The notes: generated from the sequence alone by a model not told the origin. Positions 51,501-61,656 are shown, counted from the stretch's first letter. The stretch: 64,000 nucleotides of DNA from Rheinheimera sp. UJ63 (GCF_021568285.1 NZ_JAKGTQ010000002.1:372001-436000), one strand, 5' to 3'. Numbers and translations are program-made.

Positions 51501-54360
51501 GTTGCAGCAAAAGGTCATAGCAGAGCAAGACTTCAGTATTGCCGAGCAAGGGCAAACTTATCAGTTGAATACCGAGCAACCTGGCGATTATCAGCTGCAG
51601 CTGTTTAATACGGCAGGTGAGCTGGTCAGTCAAACCGATTACACTGTGGTCGGTAATGCTAATTTGACCGCGCAACTCGAGCAAAATGCCGAGTTACAAC
51701 TGAAACTCAGCAAAAGCGATTATCAGCCGGGCGAGTGGTTAGAGTTTAGTGTAACGGCACCTTATACCGGTAGTGGTTTAATCACCATTGAAACAAACAA
51801 GGTCGTCGCCTTTCGCTGGTTTCAAGCAGACAGCAGCCACAGCATGCAGCGCATTCAAATACCGGCAGACTTGCAAGGTAATGCTTATTTAAATGTCAGT
51901 TTTGTGCGCGCAGCCGGTGCGCCTGAGTTGCTGTTAAGCCCGCTTAGTTATGCGGTGCAACCCTTTAATATTGCTCGTGCTGCCAGAACCTTGCAGCTTA
52001 ACTTAACGGCACCGGCGTTGATCCAGCCCGGGCGAGAATTTAGCTTTAGCTTAAGCAGCGATCAGCCCGCCGATGTGCTGCTGTACGGTGTCGATGCCGG
52101 TATCTTGCAGGTAGCCGCTTACGACTTACCCGATCCACTGGCGTTTTTCTTACAAAAACGTGCCTTACAAGTGCGCAGTATGCAGATGCTTGATCTTATT
52201 TTACCGGAATTTAGCGCCTTACAACGTTTAACGGCAGGCCCTGGTGGTGATACTGAAAGGATAATGCTTTCGGCGGCTCGATTGAAAAGTGACACCAATC
52301 CGTTCGCCCGTCGGGTGGAACAACCTGGCGTCTTTTGGTTAGGTGTGGTGAAAACCGATGCTAATGGCAGTGTGCATCAGGCGCGATTACCCGATACCTT
52401 TAATGGCACGGTGCAATTAATGGCCGTGGGGGTCTCTGAGCAGGCGTTAGGAGCGACTCGCCAAGACGTGTTGGTTCGTGGGCCCTTTGTTCTGCAGCCC
52501 GATGTATTAACGGCTGTGGCACCGGCAGATGAATTTGAGATCAGTTTGTCGATCAGTAATATGCTCGATGGCTCAGGTAAGGCGTTACCGTTAGAGGTTA
52601 AGACAACGGTGAGTCAAGGCTTAACCTTGCTCAGTGAGCCAACGCAAAGTATTACTGTGGAAGAAGGCGCTGCACAGGTTCTGCGGCTGAAATTAAAGGC
52701 AAACGAGCAACCTGGCGAAGCCTCAATTCGGTTTAGTGTGGCCACGGTTGACGGTCAGCAGAGCAGTCAACGAGAGTTGAGTTTAAGTATTCGCCCGGCA
52801 CAGCCTTATTTGCGGCAATTGCAGTTTGGTTACAGCAAAAGTGGGCAGCAACAACTGAATGCTACGGCCTTGTTGCCGGTATTGGCTGAGCGGCAGCTTA
52901 CGGCGGGTAGCAGCCCGTTACTATTGGTCGACCGTTTAAGTCATTACTTGGATACTTATCCGCATGGTTGTACCGAGCAGATGGTTAGCCAAGTTTTTCC
53001 TTGGATCCCTTTGGTTAAACAAGCGCATTTCCAAGCGCAGTGGCCACAATTAAATGAAAAGTTTGCTAAGCTGCTGCAAGCCTTAGCCGAACGGCAACAA
53101 GCCGATGGTGGCTTTGCTTTTTGGCCAGGTCATACCCAAAGCGCAGATTTCCCCTCGTTGTATGTGATCCAGTTTTTACTGGAAGCGGAGCAGCAAGGTT
53201 TTGCCGTGCCACATTATATGCTGGAGCGGGCGCTGCATTATTTACGGACCTTAAGCCAAGGCGCTGGTGCTAATCTTTATCAAGCGAGATTACGCGCGCA
53301 GGCGATTTACTTGTTAAGCGTAAAAGGCGAGCAAGTCAGTAATGCCTTAACACACCTGCATGAACGCTTAACACGGCAGCATGAACAGCGTTGGCAATCA
53401 GATATTTTGGCGGTGTACATGGCGGCCAGTTATCAAATTTTACAGCAACCTAGCTTAGCGCAAAGTTTGTTGAAGCCTTATCAAGCGGGCAAAACCTCGT
53501 TACTTGAGCGCGACTACAAGCCGGTTAATCACTTGCCACAGCCTTTTGCTAACCCTGAGTTTCAATCGCAGTTTAACTTAGATAGCCAGTATCTGTTGTT
53601 ATTAGCGCGGCATTTCCCAGAGCAGGCTGCACAGCTTAGTAGCGAGCAACTGTTAACACAGCTCGAGCCATTATTTGCGGGCGATTATCATACGCAAGCG
53701 GCGGCTTACAGCATTTTGGCGTTAGCGGCTTATGCTGATATCAAGCCAAATACCGTATCGGTATTACCGACGTTATTAGCCGACGGCGAAAAGTTAGCGC
53801 TGTTAGATAACTGGCCTTATGCGCGTGCCACCACGGATAAAGCCTTACAGCAATTTAGCTTAAATGCAGCTTACCCATTGTTTTATGCCTTATCAGAGCA
53901 AGGCTATGCGGCGCAATTACCGAGCAAAGCCCGTGCAGACGGTGTTGAGCTGGTGCGTGATTACCTGAACAGTGAGGGCGAGAAAATCACCCGTGCGCGC
54001 CAAGGGCAGCTGTTAACCGTGCGTTTGCGGCTGCGTAGCTTAACGGGTGCTACCATCAGTAATATGGTGATTACCGATTTATTACCGGCCGGCTTTGAGG
54101 TGGTGCGCAGCTCAGTGCCACGGCAAAGTGGCCTATGGCAGGCCGATTATATGGACATTCGTGAAGATCGCGTGCTGTGGTACGGCGCTATTGCAACGCA
54201 AATGACCGAGCTGACTTATCAGGTGCGTGTTAGCACCGCCGGTCGTTTTACGGTGCCGGTGGCCTCGGCTGAAGCCATGTACGACAATCGTGTGCGCGCT
54301 TACACGCCAGCCGGTCAGCTTGAGGTGAGTGCCTATCAAGCTGATCCAACTCAACCTTAG
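48529..54360 (+). CDS. Bacterial alpha-2-macroglobulin (YfhM-like), membrane anchored
   Basis: This 1943-residue protein contains the MG domains, a bait-like region and the thioester motif CTEQ (residues 1481-1484, in YPHGCTEQM) that traps attacking proteases. The complement-like helical domain follows with DGGFAFWPG. The N-terminus has a basic segment and one membrane helix (about 37-58) but no lipobox, unlike the lipoprotein YfhM of E. coli. It is also longer than that protein (about 1650). It should face the periplasm. GGAAGGGG precedes the ATG. The pbpC gene follows after 42 bases, the usual pair for repairing and guarding a breached wall. Confidence 0.9.
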   Translation: MSRASSLFTRLFGQLSWAAPAWLAKLQQQAKAKPKRFGAALLIVLLALMSLALLTRYYWQLPKAPQVLAQVIAPSQGEIVQQVEQPTPLLLRFYQEDPASDNAQLADVNPARISLPIATANLSAAKLTLIGESLAVGDTLTPAIQGQWQWLDDNQLQFLPEQAWPAGQRYQITLPKTWFADKIALATRKWSFDSPALNVAIEQLQFYQDPEQVSVRRILATLAFTHAVEQQSLQKALSLNLPQSGEKVGSKAQSVAYTLQSAEQGRVWYLQSEPISLPKQAQFLTFELAAGVKAQHGQGRTQEAQQQQVLIPDQATVLQISDAQLQLVRNAQAEPEQVLQLSLTDRVRFTDLTAHLQLYLLPIHPAKRTWTAAELTPATLAQARLLHYQLEPGAFAHQQDFAIKLDLPAKRQLAVMIKAGLPGLDNYQLSHTYQRVLTLPDYPKEAQISGEGAVLMLSGEQKLQLVSRGLPQLKVRLAKVLPQHLNHLISQSGGDISNPFFYNRSFGAENLAAITEQIFEINNQTPQKNQFLSLDLKPHLQREGMGVYFVELYQHDPKYPDWLGEALDKRLVLVTDLGLMVKHQQDSSQKIFVMSLASGKPVSGAKVQLLGRNGLAVYSGITDKQGHVELGVTNGLKEAEQATVYLVQHTENGRTDSTFIPFNRYSRQLDYSRFAIDGEYQSGNAAQLKAFMFSDRGIYRPGETVQLASIIRRSDLAPVTAKNLSLQLQVNGPRGNALHQQKFTLSARGLQSFQLDTAKFSDTGEYDALIMLVDAQGRHQQTLGDVSFQLEEFLPDTLKISSQFNQQAKGWLLPEQLSLALQLDNLFGSAAQQRRVAARYVLMPSAFQFDAYPDYQFGIPNEQSLVAQRENLTEQQTDSAGQVTFSLPLQRFQQGHWQLQVYVEGFDSAGGRAVQHSNGALIATSPVLIGMKADGALNFLKQQQARQLHFLAINQQLTSLAQDNLTLKLVQKTPLSSLVKQPDGTLQYQTVLQQKVIAEQDFSIAEQGQTYQLNTEQPGDYQLQLFNTAGELVSQTDYTVVGNANLTAQLEQNAELQLKLSKSDYQPGEWLEFSVTAPYTGSGLITIETNKVVAFRWFQADSSHSMQRIQIPADLQGNAYLNVSFVRAAGAPELLLSPLSYAVQPFNIARAARTLQLNLTAPALIQPGREFSFSLSSDQPADVLLYGVDAGILQVAAYDLPDPLAFFLQKRALQVRSMQMLDLILPEFSALQRLTAGPGGDTERIMLSAARLKSDTNPFARRVEQPGVFWLGVVKTDANGSVHQARLPDTFNGTVQLMAVGVSEQALGATRQDVLVRGPFVLQPDVLTAVAPADEFEISLSISNMLDGSGKALPLEVKTTVSQGLTLLSEPTQSITVEEGAAQVLRLKLKANEQPGEASIRFSVATVDGQQSSQRELSLSIRPAQPYLRQLQFGYSKSGQQQLNATALLPVLAERQLTAGSSPLLLVDRLSHYLDTYPHGCTEQMVSQVFPWIPLVKQAHFQAQWPQLNEKFAKLLQALAERQQADGGFAFWPGHTQSADFPSLYVIQFLLEAEQQGFAVPHYMLERALHYLRTLSQGAGANLYQARLRAQAIYLLSVKGEQVSNALTHLHERLTRQHEQRWQSDILAVYMAASYQILQQPSLAQSLLKPYQAGKTSLLERDYKPVNHLPQPFANPEFQSQFNLDSQYLLLLARHFPEQAAQLSSEQLLTQLEPLFAGDYHTQAAAYSILALAAYADIKPNTVSVLPTLLADGEKLALLDNWPYARATTDKALQQFSLNAAYPLFYALSEQGYAAQLPSKARADGVELVRDYLNSEGEKITRARQGQLLTVRLRLRSLTGATISNMVITDLLPAGFEVVRSSVPRQSGLWQADYMDIREDRVLWYGAIATQMTELTYQVRVSTAGRFTVPVASAEAMYDNRVRAYTPAGQLEVSAYQADPTQP

Positions 54361-54402
54361 TTGTACGCAACGGATGACCGCTAATACGCTGGGGCACTGT
54401 CA

Positions 54403-56850
54403 GTGATGAGGCTTAGGTTAAAACAGCTGTGGCGTCAGAAAATAGCGCGCGGGTTGGTCTTACTCGCGTTATTGGCGTTGTTTTGGTATGGCTTACCCTT
54501 GTTTACGGCCAAACCGCAGCTGTATGCCCAGTATGCACAAAGCCAAGCGGTTTTTGCCGCAGGCGGCCAATTGTTAGCACTGCGTCCGGCAACGGATGAA
54601 CGTTATCGGTTACGGCTGGCGCTAACCGATATGGCCCCAGCGTTACAGCAAGCCACCTTGTTGTATGAAGACCGACGCTTTTACCAGCATTTTGGCGTGG
54701 ATCTGCTAGCGTTAGCACGAGCGTTTTCGCAAGGGGTACTGAAGGGGGGGCGGCGGCAGGGCGCTTCCACCATCACTATGCAATTAGCTCGTTTGCATTA
54801 CGGAATTGACAGTCAAACTGTGCTGGGCAAATTACAGCAAATTGGCTTGGCCTTGTATTTAGAGCGGCATTTCAGCAAAGATGCCATTTTAGAAGCCTAT
54901 TTAAATTACGCCCCTTACGGCGGCAACATCGAAAGCGTTGCTGCCGCTAGCCTAATTTACTTTGGCAAGACTGCCGCTGAACTCAGCACGGCTGAAGCCT
55001 TAGCGCTGGCGGTGATCCCACAAAACCCGCTACAACGTAACCCTGAGCGGCAAAACGGCGCGGCACAACTTGAAGCAGCGCGAGCCCGGTTACTGCAAAT
55101 ATGGCAACAGTATTATCCGTTAACAGCAAGTGAGCAGCAGTTATTGCAGATCCCACTTCGTTTTAAACGCCGCTCCGACTTGCCTTTCACCGCCCCCCAT
55201 TTTGTGCAAGCACTGGCTGTGCAACAACCCAGTGGCCAGTTACACAGTAGTTTAGATTGGCATTTACAGCAGCAAGTGCAGCAACGGGTCGACAGCTATT
55301 TGCGCCAGCAACAGCGTTTAGGGCTGCGTAATGCCAGCGTACTCGTGGTGCACCGCCCAACCATGCAGATCAAAGCCTATATCGGCTCTGCCGATTTTTA
55401 TAACCGCGAGATAGCGGGGCAAGTCGATGGTACCGCGGCACTGCGTTCACCAGGCTCAGCCTTAAAACCTTTTATTTATGCCTTAGCGTTACAGCAAGGG
55501 CATATTCACCCGAAAAGCCTATTAAAAGATCTACCGCAGCGTTTTGGCCTGTTCAGCCCAGAGAATTTCGATCGCCGTTTTCAAGGCCCGTTAACCGCCA
55601 CGGCAGCCTTGGTGCAAAGTCGAAATGTGCCGGCGGTCACGTTACAAGCAAAGTTAGCACAACCTGATTTTTACCAATGGCTCGGGGCTAACGGGGTTCG
55701 CTTACCGCAAGACGCCAACTATTATGGTTTAGCCTTAGCTCTGGGCGGAATGGAGTTGTCGATGCAGCAAATGGTGCGTTTATATGCCATGCTCGGCAAT
55801 CAAGGGCAGTATCGTGATTTGCAGTGGCTTGCCAGCGATGCGACTACCAAGGTTGAAGTGACACAACACGCGAGCATAGAGGCTAAGCCGTGGGGGGGAA
55901 CAGCCAATCACCCCCAAGATGTTGTTGAGATAACCGCCCATGAACTAAAGAGGGTAGCAGCAACGGAGAATAACGCCGGCTTATTGCCCGAGGCGGCGTT
56001 TTTAACCTTACAGATGCTCAGTAGTCAGCCCGCCTTACAAAATGCGCGTTTAGCTGCGCTGACCGATAGCCCGCCAATCGCTTGGAAAACCGGCACCTCT
56101 TATGCGTATCGCGATGCTTGGACTCTGGGGCTCTATGGTGATTACGTGGTGGCCGTTTGGCTTGGCAACTTTGATGGCAGTAGCAACCCGAATTTAGTGG
56201 GGCGCACGGTAGCGGCACCCTTGTTTTTTTCGTTATTACCGCTGCTCGGTGAGCAACAACACGCGAATCAGCAGCTGTTTGCGGTGTCGGAAAAGCTTAA
56301 CTTACGCCAAGTTGCGCTGTGTCGGCAAAGTTTTCAATTACCCAATCGCTTTTGCCCTGCCACTGAGCTGGGTTGGGTGATCCCTGGCGTATCACCGGTT
56401 GCTTTGTCAGAGTTACATCGGCCAGTACCGATTTTTCGCGCTTCAGGCTTGCGTGCTTGTTACCATCAACCGCCTTTGACCGAGTTACAGGTATTTGAGT
56501 TTTGGCCCTCTGATATTGCGGCCTTGTATCAGCAAGCAGGTGTGCGTTTACAGCAACCGCCCGCTTACGCCAGCCCATGTTCACAGTTAACCCAAAGCCA
56601 AGCACAACCGCCGCAGATTGTGTCGCCCCAAGCGGGTTTAACCTATTTTGCCCAAGCCGGCCGGCCATTAGCCTTACAGGTGCGCTTAGATGGCGCCGCC
56701 ACACAGAGTTATTGGTTTGCCGGTAAGCGTTTTTTAGGGGCGGTTGGCGCGAATGAAACCTTATTTTGGTCAGCCAGTGCCGGAGAATATCAGTTACGGG
56801 TACAGGATGATTTAGGCGGCAGCAGTGAAATTACGTTGAACGTGCAATAA
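54403..56850 (+). CDS. pbpC: Penicillin-binding protein 1C
   Basis: This 815-residue bifunctional protein has an N-terminal membrane helix (about 15-35), a glycosyltransferase 51 domain with YEDRRFYQHFGVD and GASTITMQLARL, a transpeptidase domain with SPGSALKPFIY (Ser-x-x-Lys), SRN and KTGTSYAYRDAW, and a C-terminal BiPBP_C domain. It polymerises peptidoglycan in the periplasm. Pairing with alpha-2-macroglobulin is conserved in many Gram-negative bacteria. The length matches the family. Confidence 0.92.
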   Translation: MMRLRLKQLWRQKIARGLVLLALLALFWYGLPLFTAKPQLYAQYAQSQAVFAAGGQLLALRPATDERYRLRLALTDMAPALQQATLLYEDRRFYQHFGVDLLALARAFSQGVLKGGRRQGASTITMQLARLHYGIDSQTVLGKLQQIGLALYLERHFSKDAILEAYLNYAPYGGNIESVAAASLIYFGKTAAELSTAEALALAVIPQNPLQRNPERQNGAAQLEAARARLLQIWQQYYPLTASEQQLLQIPLRFKRRSDLPFTAPHFVQALAVQQPSGQLHSSLDWHLQQQVQQRVDSYLRQQQRLGLRNASVLVVHRPTMQIKAYIGSADFYNREIAGQVDGTAALRSPGSALKPFIYALALQQGHIHPKSLLKDLPQRFGLFSPENFDRRFQGPLTATAALVQSRNVPAVTLQAKLAQPDFYQWLGANGVRLPQDANYYGLALALGGMELSMQQMVRLYAMLGNQGQYRDLQWLASDATTKVEVTQHASIEAKPWGGTANHPQDVVEITAHELKRVAATENNAGLLPEAAFLTLQMLSSQPALQNARLAALTDSPPIAWKTGTSYAYRDAWTLGLYGDYVVAVWLGNFDGSSNPNLVGRTVAAPLFFSLLPLLGEQQHANQQLFAVSEKLNLRQVALCRQSFQLPNRFCPATELGWVIPGVSPVALSELHRPVPIFRASGLRACYHQPPLTELQVFEFWPSDIAALYQQAGVRLQQPPAYASPCSQLTQSQAQPPQIVSPQAGLTYFAQAGRPLALQVRLDGAATQSYWFAGKRFLGAVGANETLFWSASAGEYQLRVQDDLGGSSEITLNVQ

Positions 56851-57033
56851 TTATGGGCAAAATGGCATGAAGCGCCTTTGAAAAAGCAGTAAACTAATCG
56901 CCTTTACCAAATTGCATGCTGCGTTAGCAGCAATGTGTACTTTCGCCAAGGGGTTACCGCAGCACTGGGCAGGTTAATGCTTTGGTTTTGTGGGTTTTCC
57001 GCTGCTGGTTTCTGCTAATAAAAGGTTAGTTTC

Positions 57034-58293
57034 ATGCGATTTTTAACTGTTGTTATGCTGCTGTTGTTAGTGTCTTGCGCTAAACCCGAACAAACCGAGT
57101 CGACGGCAAAAGACGCCGCACAGACCAGCTTGTTAATTATTTCAATTGATGGTTTGCGTCACGATTATTTGCAACTGCATCAAGCACCGACTCTCTCTAA
57201 GCTAGCCGCAGCGGGCGTGCAGGTGAAACAGTTACAACCGGTCTTTCCAAGCAAAACCTTTCCTAATCATTATTCTTTGGTAACTGGTTTACACCCAGAA
57301 AAGCACGGTATTGTTGATAACTCTATCTATGATCCGGCAACGGGCCGTATGTTTGCCTTAAGTAAGTCCGAGGAAGTCGGGGATGGTTTCTGGTGGCAGG
57401 GTGAGCCTATTTGGATCACGGCTGAGCGCCAAGGTAAGATGGCGGCCACTTATTTTTATCCAGGTACCGAAGCGGAAATCAATGGCCTGCGCCCAAGCTA
57501 TTGGTTTCCCTATGTGCATAATACGCCAAATCGTCAGCGTACCCAGCAAGTGCTTGATTGGTTAGCGTTACCTTATGCTGAGCGCCCTAAGGTGATTACG
57601 TTATATTTCAGCGATGTGGATTCAGCCGGGCATGATTTTGGCCCCTTATCCGCACAAACGGCACAAGCCTTAGCCGATGTGGATGCTGAGATCGCCTATT
57701 TGATGCAAACCTTAACCGCTCGCGGTCAAGCTGATGAGTTGAATCTGATTATCAGCTCAGATCATGGCATGGCCGAAGTGGATCAGCGCAAGCATATTGT
57801 GGCGGATCAGTTATTCTCAGCCGATTTAGCGTTAAATGTGCGGCTTTCACGTGAGTTGATCAGTATTTTCCCGAAAGAGGGCGCAGAAGATACGTTGTAT
57901 CAGCAAATTGCTGAGCGTTATAACCCAGAGCAGATGCGCTTATATCGTAAAGCTGATTTCCCAGCGCGTTTTCATTACCAGCAGCATAGCCGTATCGCAC
58001 CGATTTTTTTACTGGCTGAACAGCCGTGGATTTTCGTGCGGCAAAGTGCTTTAGCCCGCTTGGAAGCCGATCCCACTTATTTAGATCCGCGTGGTAGCCA
58101 TGGTTATGATAATAGCGAGGCGGATATGCAAACGACCTTGATTGCTGTGGGCCCGGCCTTTAAAAAAGCCACCGCCGTCGAGAAGCTTAGTATGGTTGAT
58201 ATCTATAATGTGATGGCTGCGGTATTGCAAATTGCACCGGCCCCGAATGATGGTGATCCTGCAGCCGTAGCTTTGATGCTGGCTGAGGAATAA
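57034..58293 (+). CDS. Nucleotide pyrophosphatase/phosphodiesterase (alkaline phosphatase superfamily), lipoprotein
   Basis: This 419-residue protein has a lipobox LLVSC (Cys15) and the NPP layout: metal motif SIDGLRHDYL, nucleophile Thr in FPSKTFPNHYSLVTGL, SDVDSAGHDFGP, SSDHGM and the closing RGSHGYDN that binds the second zinc. It would hydrolyse nucleotide pyrophosphate or phosphodiester bonds at the envelope. The ATG is preceded by AAAGG. Monocistronic or weakly linked to rlmC 4 bases downstream. Confidence 0.88.
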   Translation: MRFLTVVMLLLLVSCAKPEQTESTAKDAAQTSLLIISIDGLRHDYLQLHQAPTLSKLAAAGVQVKQLQPVFPSKTFPNHYSLVTGLHPEKHGIVDNSIYDPATGRMFALSKSEEVGDGFWWQGEPIWITAERQGKMAATYFYPGTEAEINGLRPSYWFPYVHNTPNRQRTQQVLDWLALPYAERPKVITLYFSDVDSAGHDFGPLSAQTAQALADVDAEIAYLMQTLTARGQADELNLIISSDHGMAEVDQRKHIVADQLFSADLALNVRLSRELISIFPKEGAEDTLYQQIAERYNPEQMRLYRKADFPARFHYQQHSRIAPIFLLAEQPWIFVRQSALARLEADPTYLDPRGSHGYDNSEADMQTTLIAVGPAFKKATAVEKLSMVDIYNVMAAVLQIAPAPNDGDPAAVALMLAEE

Positions 58294-58297
58294 TATT

Positions 58298-59461
58298 GTG
58301 CAGTGTGCCCATTTTATAGCAGGTCGTTGTCAGTCCTGCCAATGGTTAGCTCAGCCCTATGCCACACAACTGGCCAACAAACAGCAGCAGTTAGTAGATG
58401 TATTGGCTGCTTTTACGCCGTTTCAGTTATTAGCGCCCATCGCCAGTAGCGAACAGGGGTTTCGTTATAAAGCCAAAATGGTGGTGCTTGGCACGGCAGC
58501 AGCCCCATTGCTGGGGATTGTTAATCAGCAAAACGAAGCGGTCGATTTGGCCGATTGCCCGTTGTATCCAGAGCGCTTTGCTGATGTATTTGCCGCCATT
58601 AAAGATTTTATCGTTTTAGCTAAACTGCAGCCTTACCAGGTGCAGCAGCGCCGTGGTGAGCTGAAATTTATTTTACTCAGTCAAAGCCAGCATAGCGGCC
58701 GTTTTATGCTGCGTTTTGTGCTGCGTTCAAAAAATCATTTAGCGGTCATTCAAAAGTATCTACCGCGCTTGTTAGCGCAAGTACCCGCTCTAGCTGTGGT
58801 CAGTATTAATTTGCAGCCACAACCTGCCGCGCTGTTAGAAGGGGCACAAGAGATTGTGCTTACGGCAGAGCGCTTGCTGCGCGAGCAATTAAACCAGGTG
58901 CCGTTGTATTTATCACCCCAAAGCTTTTTTCAAACCAACCCCAGCTTAGCGGCGGCGCTATATGCTACCGCCGCAACTTGGGCGGTTGAGTTACAGCAAC
59001 AAGGTGAGCCACTTGAACAGATCTGGGATTTGTTTTGTGGTGTCGGTGGCTTTGGGCTGCACTTAGCAAGTCAATTAACGGCAGTAACAGGGCAACAACC
59101 CAGGTTAACCGGCATTGAAATTGCCGCCGCTGCGATAGCCAGTGCCGAGCAAGCGGCCAGCGAGTTGGGGCTCACTCAGGTGGGTTTTCAAGCGTTAGAC
59201 TCTGCGGCCTTTGCCCATGCCGCCGCACAGGCGCCTGATTTATTGGTGGTTAACCCACCTAGGCGCGGGTTAGGTGACGCTTTATGTGCCGATATCACAC
59301 GGTTACAACCGCGTTTTATGCTGTATTCCAGTTGCAACGTACACAGTTTAGCGGCTGATATAGCGCGGCTAAAAGACTACCGCTTAGTCAAAGCTCAGTT
59401 GTTCGATCTGTTTGCTCATAGCAGCCATGCCGAGGTGCTGACCTTATTAATTCGGCGCTAA
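58298..59461 (+). CDS. rlmC: 23S rRNA (uracil-747-C5)-methyltransferase
   Basis: This 387-residue protein begins MQCAHFIAGRCQSCQWL; the Cys residues at 3, 11 and 14 and a fourth in DLADCPLY hold the 4Fe-4S cluster of RlmC. The SAM-binding FCGVGGFGLHLA and the catalytic LYSSCNVHSLAADI complete the RNA m5U methyltransferase pattern. The start is GTG at 58298, preceded by GAGGA, and lies 4 bases after the previous gene. RlmC modifies U747 of 23S rRNA. Confidence 0.92.
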   Translation: MQCAHFIAGRCQSCQWLAQPYATQLANKQQQLVDVLAAFTPFQLLAPIASSEQGFRYKAKMVVLGTAAAPLLGIVNQQNEAVDLADCPLYPERFADVFAAIKDFIVLAKLQPYQVQQRRGELKFILLSQSQHSGRFMLRFVLRSKNHLAVIQKYLPRLLAQVPALAVVSINLQPQPAALLEGAQEIVLTAERLLREQLNQVPLYLSPQSFFQTNPSLAAALYATAATWAVELQQQGEPLEQIWDLFCGVGGFGLHLASQLTAVTGQQPRLTGIEIAAAAIASAEQAASELGLTQVGFQALDSAAFAHAAAQAPDLLVVNPPRRGLGDALCADITRLQPRFMLYSSCNVHSLAADIARLKDYRLVKAQLFDLFAHSSHAEVLTLLIRR

Positions 59462-59477
59462 TGCTTGCCTTAGTGGC

Positions 59478-61019
59478 TTAGCGAGTAAAGCCAATGCGAA
59501 AACCACCCCAGTGTTTACCGGCCACATAGATTGGAACCGAGAGATCGTGCATGATCTCTCCGGTATCACGCTTGTACGTTTGTAACAACATCGCTTCGGT
59601 ATTACTGCCACAGCGGCTGCCCGTACGATCATTAAAAATGCGTTTGGTACGATTTTGCAGTAAGTCTTTTTGATAATTACCGGTTAATGCTTGGCTAAAT
59701 TTACGATTATGCGTAGGGAAATAACCTTTACGGTCGACCGCCCCTGCATAGGTTACGTTGGCATGCCGAGCCAAAATGGCTTCTTGAATGGCCGGGAAGG
59801 CGTGATCGGTAAATTTATCATAGTCGGTATGGTATTTTTGCGGGTTGGTATTCGCAATAGGCTGATATTGCTCGGCAAACAATTGTTGCTGGCTAAATTT
59901 ACCCTGACTGATCGCTTGTTGCAGTAACTCGCCAATGGCGCTTGCCGCTTGTTGTGCTTCTTGTAAGATCGGTTGATAAAAAGCATCGTGTTGTTGCTGG
60001 CTGAGGGCACGATAAATGGTTTCGGTTTCTACCGAGACATCAATAGCTTGACTGGCAATACTGCCGCCTTTTTGCTCGATAGCCTGCAGTGCTTGGCTGA
60101 TATTACTGATAGCGCTACTGATCTGCACACTGTTTTGTTCAAGATCGGCACTGAGGTGTTCAATTTGGTTTAAAGTGGTAGAGGATTGACTGACTTCCTG
60201 ACTGATATGCTGCACGCCGCTGGCGACATCTTGTAACTCTAACTGCACCTGATGGCTGGCTTCTTCTAATTGGGTCATCAAATTTGCCGTATGCGCGCTT
60301 TGTGAGCGAATATCGGCCAGCATACTGCCAATATCTTTGGTGGCATTCGCCGTTTTGCCAGCTAAAGCTCTCACTTCATCGGCGACCACGGCAAAACCGC
60401 GTCCTTGTTCACCTGCTCTTGCCGCTTCAATGGCCGCATTCAGTGCCAGTAAATTGGTTTGCGCTGCGACATTATCAATAACTTGAGTAATGTGCTGAAT
60501 TTTATCCGCATTGCCGCGCAGGGCAGACAACTCGTGCGCCGCATGGCTAACGGCTTGGGCAAGCTGTTGAATTTTATCCACACCGGATTGTAATTTCTGA
60601 TCCGCTTGTAAACTGGCACTGGCGGTTTGCGTCAGCGCAAGGTTGATGGTTTGCAAATTATGATTCAGTTTACTGCTGGTGTCGGCCACTGCGCTGGTCG
60701 CGTTGGCAATTTGCTGGCTATCTTGACCACTTTGTTGGATATCTTTAATTAAGCCATCAATATAAAATGACACTTCAGCGGCACCAATGGCCATTTTTGA
60801 GGTGGCAGTTGAAATGTCATTTAATACCGGCTGATGCGTTGTCTTTGTTTCAAGCGGCGAGTCGGGTGGCACTGATTTCGAGACGGCATATAAATAGAAA
60901 GCGGTAAGTAAAAAAGACAGGCCGACCGCTACCTTGGCATAGTCTAGCCAGAGTAACAGCAGTTGACTGAGTGCTAACAGCACTAAAAACAGCAGGTGAT
61001 GTGTCAACTTTAGCGGCAT
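59478..61019 (-). CDS. Methyl-accepting chemotaxis protein with C-terminal sensor domain
   Basis: This 513-residue protein has two close N-terminal membrane helices (about residues 6-45) with almost no periplasmic part, then the signalling domain with the hairpin-tip [23 protein letters not shown]. The last 150 residues ([63 protein letters not shown]) form a C-terminal PAS/Cache-like sensor. Sensing is therefore likely cytosolic. It stands alone on the minus strand and has no linked che genes. Confidence 0.85.
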   Translation of the reverse strand: MPLKLTHHLLFLVLLALSQLLLLWLDYAKVAVGLSFLLTAFYLYAVSKSVPPDSPLETKTTHQPVLNDISTATSKMAIGAAEVSFYIDGLIKDIQQSGQDSQQIANATSAVADTSSKLNHNLQTINLALTQTASASLQADQKLQSGVDKIQQLAQAVSHAAHELSALRGNADKIQHITQVIDNVAAQTNLLALNAAIEAARAGEQGRGFAVVADEVRALAGKTANATKDIGSMLADIRSQSAHTANLMTQLEEASHQVQLELQDVASGVQHISQEVSQSSTTLNQIEHLSADLEQNSVQISSAISNISQALQAIEQKGGSIASQAIDVSVETETIYRALSQQQHDAFYQPILQEAQQAASAIGELLQQAISQGKFSQQQLFAEQYQPIANTNPQKYHTDYDKFTDHAFPAIQEAILARHANVTYAGAVDRKGYFPTHNRKFSQALTGNYQKDLLQNRTKRIFNDRTGSRCGSNTEAMLLQTYKRDTGEIMHDLSVPIYVAGKHWGGFRIGFTR

Positions 61020-61233
61020 GATGACTCCCAGTTATTTTTGATATGATTAAGCAGATTCGGTAAAAGCGTTAGCAAAGTCAATGCGTGCCCAGTGCGCTGC
61101 GACTAAAGTATAGCCAAGCGGTTGTTTTATACTAATAATGACGCCCAATGATGAGCCGTTTTTTTTTGTCGCCATCAACAACGGCACGATTAAGGCGTTG
61201 GGTCGCATCCCCATTGAGTAAAAGGTAGACGTT

Positions 61234-61656
61234 TTGGTTTATTTCTCATTATTTTTAACTGGCTTTATCGCGGCTACGCTATTTCCGGCCTCTTCAGAGT
61301 TGCTGCTGCTGGCTTTACTGCAACAGGGGCATGTCGCCTTGTTGTTGTGGCTTAGCGCCACCTTAGGCAACACTTTAGGCTCTTGCGTGAATTGGTGGCT
61401 TGGCCAAAAACTACGTTTATACCAACATAAACGCTGGTTTCCAGTATCGACAAGCCAATTAGCGCGTGCCGAGCGACTGTTTTTGCGTTATGGCCGCTGG
61501 AGTTTGTTGTTATCTTGGCTGCCGGTAGTAGGCGATCCCCTAACGATGATCGCCGGCGTGTTAAAGATGCCTTTTTCGATATTTTTGCTGTTAGTGACCA
61601 TGGGTAAGGCTTTGCGTTATGCGGTGTTGATCCTGCTAGCACTGTCCTTTTTTTAA
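61234..61656 (+). CDS. YqaA-type small DedA-family membrane protein
   Basis: This 140-residue inner-membrane protein shows ATLFPASSELLLLALL, GNTLGSCVNWWLG and LLLSWLPVVGDPLTMIAGVLK, the pattern of YqaA/DedA-like proteins. The role is probably in lipid or osmotic balance, not established. The start is TTG at 61234 with AAAGG upstream; no ATG fits the first helix better. A second small gene follows on the same strand. Confidence 0.8.
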   Translation: MVYFSLFLTGFIAATLFPASSELLLLALLQQGHVALLLWLSATLGNTLGSCVNWWLGQKLRLYQHKRWFPVSTSQLARAERLFLRYGRWSLLLSWLPVVGDPLTMIAGVLKMPFSIFLLLVTMGKALRYAVLILLALSFF

